Notes under the pieces: generated by a model
What the model was told of the DNA's origin: nothing
Database searches by the model: none
What the model saw: only the letters and a program-made list of their open reading frames with translations
Translations under genes and position numbers: made by a program
Part shown: in pieces, positions 22,014 through 33,567 of the stretch
Position numbering within the stretch: position 1 is the first letter of the stretch
How the letters are laid out: each line of letters begins with the position of its first letter
Source: Sclerotiophoma versabilis
Taxonomy: Eukaryota > Ascomycota > Dothideomycetes > Pleosporales > Didymellaceae
Direction: 5' to 3'
Length of the DNA stretch: 64,000 nucleotides
NCBI GenBank assembly: GCA_012274445.1
Contig: JAAROD010000004.1
Span: 1,488,001 to 1,552,000, forward strand

Positions 22014-24479
22014 TTAGCCTAATACAACAACTTTCCTCTCCGCAGAATAGATGTCTAGGAAATCTACACTTTCCCCATGTACAAGACCGATGCCTCGGCG
22101 ATAGGCTATTTCATCGACGTATTCGATTAGCATGACATCGAAGAACCGTATCGGCTTTTTACTCCTCATGCGATAGTCTGTATGTAGGAGAGCTTCTCCA
22201 GAACGAAGGTCGTCACTACCCCTTTCTGTCACTGACAACATGAGAAGTTCGCAGTCACCGGCTCCAGCATCGATGTAATCCTGCATCCATGTCCTATCAG
22301 CCGAAGGTAGAAGGCCACAGGCACGACCCTGAGTATCCTGTATCGCAAGACAAGGCAATGTCTGATCTGAAGTCGTCAACCACTGTGTTATATACTTCTC
22401 CGGTAGCTGTAGCCTTCTCTTGATTGTAGAGGCCCATGATACGATGCGTGAGCGGTTTGCGGCCAGAATCGAGCTATGCGCAGCTAGTAGGCCGATTTCG
22501 AAGCCCCGTGGGCCCAGAGGTCCTTCATGCTGATAGTTGTGGAAATTATCACCAACGGGGACTAGCCCGTAACCAAGATCCCATCGAAACCACTCGACCA
22601 TGTCCAGGTCCTGCCCCAAAATCTCCATGACCTTGTGTAATTCAGGCACTGATCCAGGCCTATCCACTTCATAGTCTACAGCTCCAACCCATCCTGTCCA
22701 TGACCAAGACGGGAAGAGATGTTCGTGTGTTTCTTTGTTTACGAAAGCTGTTCGGCGATAGGATGGCGTGACTGGATACCAGAGTAAGGATTTCTTGAAT
22801 CGTTTGAACGGATGCCCACAGAAGAACCCAGAATGATTAATGTACGGCATAAGTTTGTTCATGATGCCTTGGAACGCATTGAGGATATCATCTTCGTATT
22901 TGAAAGATCGCTTGCTGTACTCGCAAACTACACGGACGTACTCGCGAAACCACTCGTTACGCTTGAGATCTGGAAGGAACTCCGAGTTCAATAGATAGTC
23001 TATCTTACTCTCTCGCTGGTTTGGTTTTGCAGAGTGGCCATAGCAGTGTATCGTGTCGGGACCAGAAGTGACATCTTCGCAGCGCGCATCTTGACAGCAT
23101 CTGAAGTACATCTGGTCGTCTGTGAAGATAAGACATCGTCGTGACAAAAGCCCTTCTTGATATGTCCAGCCCCTCGATAGCCACTTGCTCTTGCTCAGAG
23201 ATTGGTTGTAGTCAGGTAGCGCGCTGATAAGCCGCAGCCCCTCCAGTGTTTCGACAAGCTGCTGCTTCCGCCTTGGGACACCTACACCCGGTATTGAGTA
23301 GTCTTTGACCGGATCTGAGTCGGTTGCAACCACAAGAGTAAGATACGCTCCTCCGTACACTTCGCCCATCTTCGAAATTAAATCGGCCTGGACCTTTTCA
23401 TCGTCTTGGACTATGCATAGCGCGTCAACCCACAAGTACGTCTCGTCCAAATCACGAACAGCCTGGAATGCATTCTTTATAACGTTCGGTATCCCACTCT
23501 GCATTCTGGTGAAATATCCGGGCACCTTTGCATCCTCCAAGTTGGTTTTCAGGAGCTGTAAGGGTTTAAAGTACGGCCAGAGATGTAGAAGCGGCCAAGT
23601 ATAGCTCAACGCCATATATATTGCCCCAACGGGGAGCTGCACCATACAACTCTTGCGGACATCGATGACTAGGAGATTCGTAATTCTGGAAGCCTTTTGA
23701 TCGTCTTGAAACATGCAACTGTGATGATGGTCGCACTCAATCAGCCAAGAGCGTGCTAGCTTCATATCGGCTTTGTTTGAGTCCATCAACCGACCGCAGA
23801 ACATGCCTGATTTGTTGAACTGCAATACATCTTCGTCCAAAAGTCGTATGATAGATTGACCCACTATCGATCCAGTGCCATGATGGATGAACCAACAGAG
23901 GATGTGATGTTGCCTGTTTTTGTCGAACAAGGCGGGATGAGATGAAGGTAGACTTGTCAACATGACATAACAGCTATTTTCGAGCTGTAAGAGATCTTTG
24001 CCAACATTTTCTGGCGCCTCATATTCCTGAAAGTTTACGGTATAGCCATCTTGAAATTCTTGTTGCAGAGATGCTGCGATGAGCCGACACAGAGGACAGC
24101 TTGTGCACCCGAGGATGCCTTTGGATGTGCCCAGAAGGTACCTTCTGCCATGGCCACGACCAAATAGCTTGCGGATTTCGATATTTTCGCAAGCTTCACA
24201 AAGGTTGCTGCCTGGCACTTGATCGTGAGAGACTGCCCAACGGCAAGGAAGATCCGGTATTGCAAATGAGCCATTCGGAGTTACAAAAACAGCGTCCTCG
24301 TCGATCCCTGGATATCCATATGTACGGAACATTAAAGTCTTTTGAGGCAGCTTTTGGTATGCATGAGCTGGCGTTGGTATATCCCATCTTCGGCGCTTCG
24401 TGCTGATACCGTAACCCACAGATAGCGTGGGCCGCGCAGCGAAGGGCCATGTAAGGGATTTGATCCCTTCAGCGGACAT
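22014..24479 (-). CDS. HET-domain protein (heterokaryon incompatibility type)
   Basis: Single-exon gene of 821 aa. The HET domain (about residues 295-450) has the three family blocks: IYMALSYTWP, YLWVDALCIVQDDEK, and WLSRGWTYQEGLLSRRCLIF. Upstream is a cysteine-bearing region (CEAC... CTSCPLCRLI) often seen before fungal HET domains. The C-terminal ~370 residues have no recognised repeat or NTPase. HET proteins mediate non-self recognition and regulated cell death in filamentous fungi, but most copies, including this one, have no assigned partner. The frame is open 24 bases further upstream only through a GTG; the ATG at 24479 is used. It is divergent from the DUF4419 gene with 253 bp between starts. 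Confidence 0.9.
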   Translation of the reverse strand: MSAEGIKSLTWPFAARPTLSVGYGISTKRRRWDIPTPAHAYQKLPQKTLMFRTYGYPGIDEDAVFVTPNGSFAIPDLPCRWAVSHDQVPGSNLCEACENIEIRKLFGRGHGRRYLLGTSKGILGCTSCPLCRLIAASLQQEFQDGYTVNFQEYEAPENVGKDLLQLENSCYVMLTSLPSSHPALFDKNRQHHILCWFIHHGTGSIVGQSIIRLLDEDVLQFNKSGMFCGRLMDSNKADMKLARSWLIECDHHHSCMFQDDQKASRITNLLVIDVRKSCMVQLPVGAIYMALSYTWPLLHLWPYFKPLQLLKTNLEDAKVPGYFTRMQSGIPNVIKNAFQAVRDLDETYLWVDALCIVQDDEKVQADLISKMGEVYGGAYLTLVVATDSDPVKDYSIPGVGVPRRKQQLVETLEGLRLISALPDYNQSLSKSKWLSRGWTYQEGLLSRRCLIFTDDQMYFRCCQDARCEDVTSGPDTIHCYGHSAKPNQRESKIDYLLNSEFLPDLKRNEWFREYVRVVCEYSKRSFKYEDDILNAFQGIMNKLMPYINHSGFFCGHPFKRFKKSLLWYPVTPSYRRTAFVNKETHEHLFPSWSWTGWVGAVDYEVDRPGSVPELHKVMEILGQDLDMVEWFRWDLGYGLVPVGDNFHNYQHEGPLGPRGFEIGLLAAHSSILAANRSRIVSWASTIKRRLQLPEKYITQWLTTSDQTLPCLAIQDTQGRACGLLPSADRTWMQDYIDAGAGDCELLMLSVTERGSDDLRSGEALLHTDYRMRSKKPIRFFDVMLIEYVDEIAYRRGIGLVHGESVDFLDIYSAERKVVVLG

Positions 24480-24732
24480 AATGATCAATAGTGCTATCTT
24501 CACTTCCCGGGCGAGGTTTAGAATCTACCAGGATGGTTCGCAGAGTCAACAACAAAAAATGCCCAGGCATAAGCAGCCCCGCGCTGCGCCACGTCGTCAA
24601 CCCTGCAGCCTATCCGGTGAGCCGGATGGCAAGTACAATAGCTTACAGCACACACACAATGTTACATCAATCAACCGCTTGTTATCCAAATTTCACTTTG
24701 CTACAAATGCGCCACGACATTCTGGTACCAAG

Positions 24733-26064
24733 ATGCCAGTCACTATACAGATTGCACAACATGATGCACAGCCATGTAGGGAGAGGAAAACAGAGTCTGT
24801 GGAAGAACTTTTCCATCTCTCTTTTCCCTTGAGGAACAATCGAAGCCAAGGCGTGATCCAAAGTTCTCTTACTCGTCGCGACATTCGTCTAGGGCACATC
24901 CTGCCTTCAGCCAATGGATTCGTCTGGGCCGTTTTACGCGCCTACAATGAACATCATCACCTGATACTGCGTCCAGACGATGTGTGGTTAGCGATACTCT
25001 CACAAGTGAGCTTCTTCATGAATGCGTATCCCGAAGAATTACGGGAAGGCAACATACCCCACAAAGGGCGGAAGCAGCTTAAAATCGAGGACGAAGCAAG
25101 TAAAAACTACTCCGATTTCGCGATTATGTCCGCTCGCATGGTCCGACTTGTTGGAGAGAACACCTTGACGCCGATATTTAACTCTTGGATGACGCCAGAT
25201 TTCACCACAACTGATGTGTCTGACATCGAAGCGGCAACCATCCTCATGTTAGGCACGAGACGGAAGTACTTCAAGTACAAGATGCACAAAAAATGCGGAA
25301 TCCCATCGGTCACTTTGCTGGGAGAACGTAAGGATTGGGAGAGTATACTGGGCCGTGTGCGAATTATTCACCAGTTCGGTTCTTCATTGAATAGTCGTCC
25401 AGAACACCAATGGGAGCCTGGCTGTTTCCAGAAACTGCTCGAACCAGTCATTCGTGGTATCATCAAGTCATTTGTGGCCCCTGAGCTGGCTTCGACCCGA
25501 GCATTTTGGAATCAAATCATGAGTCCATGTACGGAATCTTGCGGCTCTGAGAACTTATTTGGATGGCTCTCGACATTCTGCTTCTGGGACGAAGACGGAA
25601 GGTGTCTCTTTGGAGACGAACGTGTCTCCCAAAAAGGGTGTGTCTTAGAAGGCGTACAGTATCACGCTATCAATCTCGACATGATTCCCAGTGGTGTAGC
25701 TTCCCTCATCGTCGAAGTCAACGATCAAGATGAACCTTACCGCGCCGAACTTCTCGCTGGATTCCTGGGTATCAAGGCTTCTTCCCGTGAAGCCATCGCC
25801 AGTTCAGCATTAGATACTGTCCAGCCTTTGACAGGTTGGGTTATGTCAGAGTTGCAACATGCTGTGGATGAGGAGGACGAAGCACCAATTCCCAGGCCAT
25901 TCTTCTATTATGATGATTTCGACGACGAAGCGCCGCTACCTGCTGCGTTCATATATAAAAGATGTTTATCCTCCGACATTGACGGGGAAGAATCGAATTG
26001 TCGTAATGATAGCGACGACATAGTTAGTGCCGGGCCTATGCTTGCCGCCCGAACGTCTACGTGA
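24733..26064 (+). CDS. DUF4419-domain protein
   Basis: Single-exon gene of 443 aa with a DUF4419 core. Diagnostic segments are RPDDVWLAILSQVSFFMNAYPEELR, the region around MSARMVRLVGENT, a YFKYKMHKKCGIPSVTLLGERKDWESILGR block, and SGVASLIVEVND. The start chosen is MPVTIQIAQHD at 24733, which fits other family members; in-frame ATGs at 24481 and 24559 would add low-complexity residues and run into the HET promoter. The C-terminal 60 residues are acidic. DUF4419 proteins occur in fungi, slime moulds and some bacteria; their biochemical role is unknown. The pairing with a HET gene may be chance or may reflect shared control. Confidence 0.85.
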   Translation: MPVTIQIAQHDAQPCRERKTESVEELFHLSFPLRNNRSQGVIQSSLTRRDIRLGHILPSANGFVWAVLRAYNEHHHLILRPDDVWLAILSQVSFFMNAYPEELREGNIPHKGRKQLKIEDEASKNYSDFAIMSARMVRLVGENTLTPIFNSWMTPDFTTTDVSDIEAATILMLGTRRKYFKYKMHKKCGIPSVTLLGERKDWESILGRVRIIHQFGSSLNSRPEHQWEPGCFQKLLEPVIRGIIKSFVAPELASTRAFWNQIMSPCTESCGSENLFGWLSTFCFWDEDGRCLFGDERVSQKGCVLEGVQYHAINLDMIPSGVASLIVEVNDQDEPYRAELLAGFLGIKASSREAIASSALDTVQPLTGWVMSELQHAVDEEDEAPIPRPFFYYDDFDDEAPLPAAFIYKRCLSSDIDGEESNCRNDSDDIVSAGPMLAARTST

Positions 26065-26503
26065 GAGCCGCATAATTGGATAGTAAATTGCACTGTCTCG
26101 TCATCCCCTTTACCTTCCCAGCATACCCTTTTTCTTGCTCTATTGTCCGCAATGGTAGTCGAAAAGTAAGGCTTTGAGGACTGGGGAGAGAAGATTAGGC
26201 GGAATGAGTGCGAGTAAGGTAAAACTGCTTCGCAAGTGAATACGCAGTAGTGGCGAGGTATTTATGCAGTGAAAGTAAGGCTAGGAGGCGCACGCAAACC
26301 AGCATTGATGTCCAGTCCCCTACCGTTCTCAGAAAACCGAGCTTCAAATACAAAGCTCTTCCATGCGTTTCGTTTGTCTGCCTTGATAAAGACAGCACTA
26401 TAGTGAAATCTTTGCAGCAGATGTCGATCGTCTCAGTCAGCTGAAAGTACTACGTGGTGAACCTTGAAACCCCTTCAAGTGAATATATTATTCCTGGTAA
26501 CAA
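26065..26503. other. Convergent 3' region between DUF4419 and Zn2Cys6 genes
   Basis: 440 bp between two stop codons; both 3' UTRs presumably lie here. Nothing else seen. Confidence 0.45.
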
Positions 26504-28962
26504 TCATATTGTATCCAAGTTCAGAAACACGTCCCACCCATGCGGCTGCGAACTTCCTACAAAGTGACCCGTAGACATCCCGGACAACGCTGTCGAAATA
26601 GCCGACCAGGAGTTCGCGTCTCGAGGCGGACTGTGATTAAACGGCAGAGTGACATGGGCACCTAGGCTTGCCTTGAGCGTGCCCACATCATTCACACTGG
26701 AAGGCGAGTCAAACGGACATCTGACAAGCTTCAGCAGATCGCGCGAAGCTTCGGCGAGATGGGCTGGCGACTTTGAGGGAACGGAAAAGAGGTAGTTGGA
26801 ATTCTCTAGTGCTTGAAAAACGCGGATGTCGTCGTTCGACTGAACCTGGGCGGTGAGGGTGGCGTAGTAGCCCCGCGTTATTCCTGCGAAGCGGTCTGCA
26901 ACTTTGTCGGCTTTAGCACAGTATTCAAGGACGTCAAGACACGATTGGGCGTATGACAACTCTTTCTGCCAGGTCGGTCGGGGGTAGTCGTGAAGCTGCA
27001 TTTGCGCAGTGCTGTGCAAGAGTGTAAGGCATGACATATATGCCGAGAATCTGCAGGATCCGTCAGTGACTATATCATTCGGTTAAGACTTTTTGATGAG
27101 ACAAACGAACTCGCAATTCCAGCACCGCTGGAATATGGCCTTTTCATCCATCTGCAGCTGGAGTATCCGTGCTACTGTACGTGCAGCTTGCACACCATCT
27201 CTGGCGGCGCTCCTCAACTGTTCAATATCATACCGTGGAACCAAGGCCATCCCCTCCACAGTCGAAATATTTTGCGCATCATGAGCGAGACGAGCCAGAA
27301 GCAAGATGCCCGAAAGATAGAAAAGGTGCACCAGATATACTTGCGTCTAAACGTCAGTAGATACTTGCGCTCGTAGCTAGAGTTACTTACACGTCCTCCT
27401 TAAAATTACCGCAATACCGCTGGGTTCAACAAGTGCGCTGAGATGCATCCAAGTCGGCAACTGCTGGTGCCATTGCGCAAGGTCTCTTCGTGTCGAACCA
27501 AGTAGTGCTGGTGAAATGTTTCGGGGGCTATCGATATTGTGGAGCAGATTGGCCTCGATTTGAACAACTTTGTTCAATTCCTGCTGAATCGTCTCATGGG
27601 GAGTCAGATCCTTCTCATCTTTGAACCAATGGATGCAAGATTGTAATTCAGTGTTTTCGTTATGGACGTATCCCAGCGTCGCAACCAGCCAGCTGTGCAA
27701 TGTCACGATTGTTCTCGCAGCTCGCTTATGTTTGGTCCACGAGTTCTCGCTGGGACTGTTTGAACGAGATCCAAAGCTGGGCCCCAGACTGAGCACAAAA
27801 TTGATGCCCATATTTGCGTAGGCCATTGCAATGGTGGCATGGCTATTTACGTTAAATATAGTTAGAGCCGCGCAGACCTTCATCGCCTCCAGGGTGTCAA
27901 CCTCGATAACTGCTTCTAGAAGATGTCGAGCACTTTCGTAGAAGACGCTGACAAACCCATACGACCCGTCTGAGCTCGATGGTTCAAAGTCAAGAGCTGG
28001 GATGGGGTTCTCTGTGTACTGTAATCCAACAGCAGCCATGATGCATAGTGAGCACAGCGATGGCTTCAAATGAGATGGTATTGACCCCTGGAAGACGAGC
28101 TCTAGCCAACTCTTGCGTGCGTTTTCGAGGTGAGGCCGGAGGTCATTAAGCATTCTTTCTGCCTCATCCGGGTCGTAGATATAAAAAATGCAGTTTATGC
28201 CAGTAAAGAAGGCTTGAGCACCTTTACTCAGGCTTTCGATGATTCTCGAGGGTGAGGATTGAGTCAAGTTTATGCCGGTGGGCGATTGAATATGGGAAAA
28301 TGCTGTGAATGCCTGAGTTTCATGATTTGAGCCTGCCGAAATACTCTGCGAAGACTGACTGCTGCTATTCACAACCCCCCGATCAAGGGTCGGGCGCGAG
28401 TCATTTAGTGTGTGGGCCTCGATTGTAGAACTTGAGCTAGGCGTTGCATCAGTTGAACTCCCGTAATTCTTGATAAACCCTATGACCTCGCTCGGACTTG
28501 CCCCGGTTCGAATTGCCGAAAGGGCCTCACCTACTTCTTCCTTCGGCTGAGTCTGCAGGTACCTGTCTTCCGTCAGGTGTTTGCGTGCAGAGCTGGACTA
28601 AGAGACGCCACAGACCAGTAGAGTTCCATCATTGTGTCAAGGTCAGTCTTCATGCGTTCGTTGCCCTCCCTGAGAGACGCCATTCGCGTTTGTCCTGGTG
28701 CAGCTTCATAGACGCATCTCAGCTCCCTTCTGGCGCACTCTCCGCACTCCGGACGCTCTCCTGAACACTAATAGGAGTAATATATCAGCGCTGCTTGTCA
28801 AATGTTATATACGCTAATCTGTACTTTTCGTCTTTTCTTTCTGCAAGGTTGACAAGCCAAAGCGGCACGATTCCTCTCTCTAGGCTGCGACTGCCTCGGC
28901 GACGGTTGCTGCTGCCCTTCCACTAGTGGTGCTGGACGCAATATTCGATATGGCGCAGCCAT
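26504..28962 (-). CDS. Zn2Cys6 fungal transcription factor with MHR domain
   Basis: Gal4-type regulator, 745 aa, built from five exons: 28962-28825, 28767-28616, 28562-27391, 27339-27111 and 27050-26504. The zinc cluster is split by intron 1 exactly after RKKRRK: CQPCRKKRRK joins CSGERPECGECARRELRC, giving perfect CX2CX6CX6CX2CX6C spacing. A short coiled coil and a YLQTQPKEE...AIRTGASPSEV linker typical of these factors follow. The middle-homology region runs to the C-terminus (LRRTLYLVHLFYLSGILLL, then QRCWNCEFSAYMSCLTLLHS). All junctions restore frame, but three are non-canonical in detail: donors GTCTGT and GTTCGT and one AAG acceptor. Target genes are unknown. The nearest metabolic neighbours do not form an obvious cluster. 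Confidence 0.85.
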
Positions 28963-29531
28963 TTTGATGTTTTGTATAAATTAAGTGATGAGTTACGATG
29001 CGCATTTCGAAAGTTGATACTGAAGCTCTCAATGCGACCTTGGAACTCTGTCGGTGGCGAAACAGTTTCGATGTGGAGTTCGTGGTGATGTTGGAGATAC
29101 TTGCCGAGCCAATAACATGCTCAAATGCGCTCCAAAACGGCTTAGCTTTTAGCAACCATTATCAGGTGATTCGTATCTGCTCCTGCCCGCTTTTATGACC
29201 GTCATCTGCACTCGCTGTTTGTAATGAGAACTTCAGAGGAACGATGTGGGCCACTATCAAGATCCACGCCTATCAATATACATACTACCAAATACACAAC
29301 ATGAATGGCGCGCACGAAGCGACCGATTAGACGGTAGACAGCAAATGCGCCGCGCAATGATTGACTCTGAGAATACTTTGCAACGAACCGCAGTAAGTAC
29401 ATATTGTGGACCTAATGCAAGTAAAAGAAAACTCCAACAAAGTAAAGCACGCGTCTATCCTATCTTACGGGTATTTTTCTGCTCACCATCACCACATCGC
29501 TCCTTTCCTCGCATACTTACACATGATGCGA
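28963..29531. other. Intergenic region upstream of the Zn2Cys6 gene
   Basis: 569 bp holding the regulator's promoter and the 3' UTR of the GH72 gene. No gene recognised. Confidence 0.45.
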
Positions 29532-30945
29532 TTAGAACAAGAGTGCAGCGCCGAAAAGAACACCAGCACCAATCACGCCCATCATCTTGAAAGGGACCTC
29601 CATACCGGCAGCCGCACCTGTTGAGCCACCGCTGCCGTTGCTGGCATCTGAGCTAGCAGATCGGGTGGGCTGACCAGATCCAGAAGTAGCAGTAGACTCA
29701 GAGGGCTTACCGGCGAAGTGGGAGCCATCACCGTCAAGACCAGGGCCAGTTCCAGCACCTTCGTCCATGTACTTTTCAGCGTTGGCGGGCATGGCAGGCA
29801 GAACGTTAGTGCTGACCTCCCAGTCCTCGGACTCGGCAGGGCACTTGGAAGCAGAGCCGCTAGACTTGTAGCCTCCATCACCCGTCGGGTTGTCTGTGGC
29901 CGCAAACGCCTTCTTCAGGCGGTCGAAGTCGGCGTTGGGCTCGATCTTGCCGTTGGAACCGACTTCGACGAGACCGTAACCGTTGGGCTCGACGGTGTAC
30001 TCGTAGGCCAAACCGCCGGAGTAGACACTGGTCATATTGGTAGAGTACATAGCAGCAACCTCACCCCAGTCGCGACGGTTGGTGATGCAGCCGTACTCAG
30101 AGAGGAAAATGGGCTTGCTGTAGTTCTTGTAGAGCTCGACCTTCTTGTCCCAGCCAGACTGGGTGAAAGAGGAGGGGTCGCACCAAGAGTAGTCGTTGAA
30201 GGCGAAGAAGTCAGAGCGCTCATCATCAGAGCCACAGTTGAAAAAGAGAGCTTGCTGCTCGATGTTTTCGGATACATCAGCGGCGGAGTAACCGACGGGG
30301 ATAGTGCGGGGAGACTTGTTGCCAATGAAGCGCTTCATGTCGCGGGTAACGGCCTTGATGTACGTAGCAGCACCAGTGTTGTTGCGCTCGTTGATGACTT
30401 CATTACCAGAGAAGAAGAGGAGAAGATTCTTGTAGTCGTGGAAAGCTTCAATCGTAGCAAATACGGACTGGAGGTAGACATCGTTGTAAGAGCGGTGGAG
30501 AGTGGCGTTGCTCTCACGGTTGAGGGAGTACTCGGGGGTATTGGCGTCAAGAGCCAGGTAGATGCCTGCATCGTCGAGCATCTTCATACCCTCGTCGTGG
30601 TTCTTGGAGTTGTCAACCGTGTAAACCCGGATTGTGTTGATGCCGAGCTCCTTGAAGTTGGCAACATCGCGCTTCAAGGATTCAAGGTCGAGCAGAGGGT
30701 CCTTTGCATCAGCCGCACCACCTGTCTGTAATCAATGACTGTTGGCTTCTAGCTTTCTCTTAGAGTAACAAACCTGGCTGGTAGGCAACACCGCGAACGT
30801 AAAAACGTGATTCGCCTGCAAAGAAGGCGTTACCGCGGACTGTGACCGGAGGAAGGTTTCCTTTTGAGCTGGACTGGCGAGTGACAATGCCGGCAAATGC
30901 TGGGCTGATGGCCGCGCCGAGCGCGGAGAGAACAATGAGCTTCAT
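29532..30945 (-). CDS. GPI-anchored 1,3-beta-glucanosyltransferase (GH72, Gel/Gas family)
   Basis: Cell-wall enzyme that cuts and re-joins beta-1,3-glucan chains at the outer plasma membrane. Exons on the minus strand are 30945-30774 and 30721-29532 (52-bp intron), giving 453 aa. A signal peptide (MKLIVLSALGAAISPAFAG) leads into the GH72 domain. The catalytic acid lies in FSGNEVINE and the nucleophile in FLSEYGC; IRVYTVDNSKNHD and YEYTVEPNGYG are further family markers. The tail is Ser/Gly/Thr-rich and ends in a hydrophobic GPI signal (MMGVIGAGVLFGAALLF). There is no C-terminal CBM43 (X8) module, so this is the Gel1-like class. Confidence 0.94.
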
Positions 30946-32017
30946 GATGTTGACCGTAGGGAAAGGAAGAGAAATTAAAAAACTATAGAAGGCGCAATTG
31001 AGTCTAACGAGTGACTGATAAAGTGGAACGGGGTTGATTGAAGACGGTCAAACAAAAGGCATTGAGAGAAAAGGAACGGAAACCGGGAATGAGGTTATTT
31101 GAGGCAGAAGCAGCAATGTCTTGGTAACCCCCGAAATCCTACATGTGGAACTGCCAACCCTAATCGTCTTGCCTGGCGGGCTCTAAGCCAAGTCCTGCGG
31201 TGTTGGCGGGTGGCAGGCAAGTGCAGCGGGATGTGAAGGCCAAGCGGCCAAGACCCGTGATATGAATAGTGAGAGGCGCACTTTGCATGCGCCCAGCCTT
31301 GGTCAGGGGCAGCCTCCCAATGAGTGGCAGCAACGCTCTCTCGACAAGAGTCTTATTGCAGCGCGATTGCGCGTTCGCCTTCCTGACACACAGCCTCGTT
31401 GATCGACTGAGCGACATCAAATCAGGGTTGTGGACTGTGCAAAGAGAAAATGACCGAAACAACAACAGCGCTTGGTGTCCGAAGACGAGAGCAGCCGGGA
31501 AATGACACCAATGCCGATGATTGCGACCGGCAGTCGCCAAAGAAACCTTAACAGCTGCGGTGTAGATTCCCTCGGGTACCGACTGCAGATGAGCATGCAG
31601 ATGAGCAGCTCTTGGTGTTTACGTCCCGCAGTTGCTCTTTGGCGTCGGCGTATTGTTGGGGGGCTGCTCGCGTCTTGGACAAACTGTGCGGCAAGTTGTG
31701 GCGAGATGCGGAGACCCGCGCGCGCGCCGTGCAGCTGCTGCAGCTGATGTCATTCGTGATTACATGAACCTGGGAAAAAGGAGCTGGAAGCTTGTGTGAT
31801 GCGCAGGTGAGGTCTGCAAGAATGTTTGGCAAGTCTGAAACACGACGGCCCGCCCTCACTTGAGCACCCAGAGCCCCTGATTAGCTTGCACGTGCGGCAC
31901 AGACAAGTTGGTGAGAGATCAATGCAATGTCTGTAGTCATTGTGAAATGTACAAGAAAGAATGTATCTATGTAGGTCATTGTACAGCGGTGGTCTGCACG
32001 CTCGAATTAGTCAAAAG
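30946..32017. other. 1.1-kb region upstream of the GH72 gene
   Basis: Promoter of the glucanosyltransferase and the 3' side of the next minus-strand gene. Several short overlapping ORFs, none with family features. Confidence 0.4.
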
Positions 32018-32871
32018 TTACCTCCCAAAGCCCGTTCGCTCATTGACCCAATCCAGCACAACGTCCCTCCCCCTCACTGCTGCCCATCCAAGGACCACCT
32101 CCTCGCGACCCCGCTCGTGGACTCGTTGAGCTAGAAGTATACACTTCTCTTCCTCGGTTTTGAGAACGTACTGCTTTGGCGTAATCACAATCTCCCTCTC
32201 CGCAGTGTCCTCGTCTTCTTCGGTCTCCGGCTCTAGGCCAAGGACCAGATCCGGGTATCTTCCCACAGCATTACAGTCTACCATATCTTCGTATCCATTA
32301 CCGTATTTGTAAGGCGTAGGGTTGGTTGCTTGCACAATAATGGCGTAGATGTCGCCTGGGAGAAGAATGTAGGGTGTCTCTAGTGCGAGTCGTGTCGCAT
32401 ATGCATCCATGGATACCATCGCGCCTTTCCGAATGCCAACATGAGTTATTGGTATGTTCTGGCCTGGCATGAGGGTGTCGATCCACCCAATCTCCTGCTG
32501 GACGCGGACCTTGTTCGATGCTACGGAACCGAGAACCATGATACCTGGCTGAGTAGCATCAACGGGGATATTGATCAGAGCACTCTGCGGATGAGAGCTG
32601 ATCTCATTGTAGCTCTCAATCTCTTTGATTGCCATCGAAGAGAGTCGCCTCGTACCGTCGAGCGCAGTTTCAAATGTGTAGGTTCTGTCTTCGCTCAACT
32701 GATAGACGTTAGTGCACAATTCGACACATAATTTGGGGCAAACCTTACGGTCAGAGGGATAACAAGCTCATGTTCGTATTGTTTGAGTGGTATCTGTTCG
32801 TTCTGTTGTGCCTGCGATAACAGCGGGACTAAGGCAAGAAGGAGGAAGCTGAACATATTTGCAGAGATCAT
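32018..32871 (-). CDS. Secreted protein of unknown family
   Basis: Two exons on the minus strand, 32871-32749 and 32698-32018 with a 50-bp intron (GTAAGG...CTATCAG), give 267 aa. The N-terminus MISANMFSFLLLALVPLLSQAQ is a clear signal peptide ending near residue 22. The mature part begins QYEHELVIPLTLSEDRTYTF and reads like a compact beta-rich domain with no cysteine pattern, followed by an acidic linker (ETEEDEDTAERE). No transmembrane or GPI signal is seen. I do not recognise the family. Both exons end on codon boundaries, which supports the model. The gene is divergent from SGT1. Confidence 0.68.
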
Positions 32872-33567
32872 CGTTGCGCTGGCAAGACTTGGAAAGCGGA
32901 TAGGCGCGACTTTTGTGTTCGATCTTTGTTCAGTTCATCCCTTTATCTGCGTTTCAGTTGCTGTGCCTCGTAGGTACTCGGTCCTGCGCTGTCAGTTGAT
33001 CAGCAACCCGAGATCAATCCTTCCCTGTACTCCCGGGCGTCAAAGAGATCCCCAAATACACTTGCCTGGGGTTTTATTCTGGTGGCGCTTGAAAAAGTGA
33101 TGTGGTTCGTCGGTGGCCTTACTCTCGGGCACCTAATTGCGGCGTAGTCGTTAGTCGGCAACCGTCAGCCTCAACGTGGAAACGTGACCTGGGCCGCGAT
33201 AATGATCCCTCGGGCTTGGTACGGGTATCTAGGCCTCCATCTAGGACCGACTGGCTCACCATCTTTTATCTTGAAGAGAGCCAGATCACCACGGGTAGTG
33301 GATGCAGTTGCGTTCACGGGTACCTAGCAAGAAGAGTGAAAGCACGCTAGTAACGTATGGGTATAGCGTACTTTTATTGGACCCCCCCGGATCTTGGGGA
33401 GGCAGCATCGAGAGCTTTCCATGGTTGCTTTTCACTCGGCCAAACAACAGTTCCTTGAATCGTCCCGGGTTGCGTTATACGACCTTGAATCCCTTTCATA
33501 TTTACATTGCTACTATCTATACAAAACAGGCCCACACGTTGACTACGCAAATCGAAGCTACCCCGCC
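32872..33567. other. Divergent promoter region between secreted protein gene and SGT1
   Basis: 696 bp between two start codons; no gene recognised inside. An in-frame non-ATG extension of SGT1 back to 33394 is not used. Confidence 0.45.

Noticed and set aside
29718..30731. 337-codon plus-strand ORF opposite the GH72 gene
   Set aside because: Antisense shadow of a strongly biased coding frame; the GH72 catalytic motifs and splice are on the other strand.
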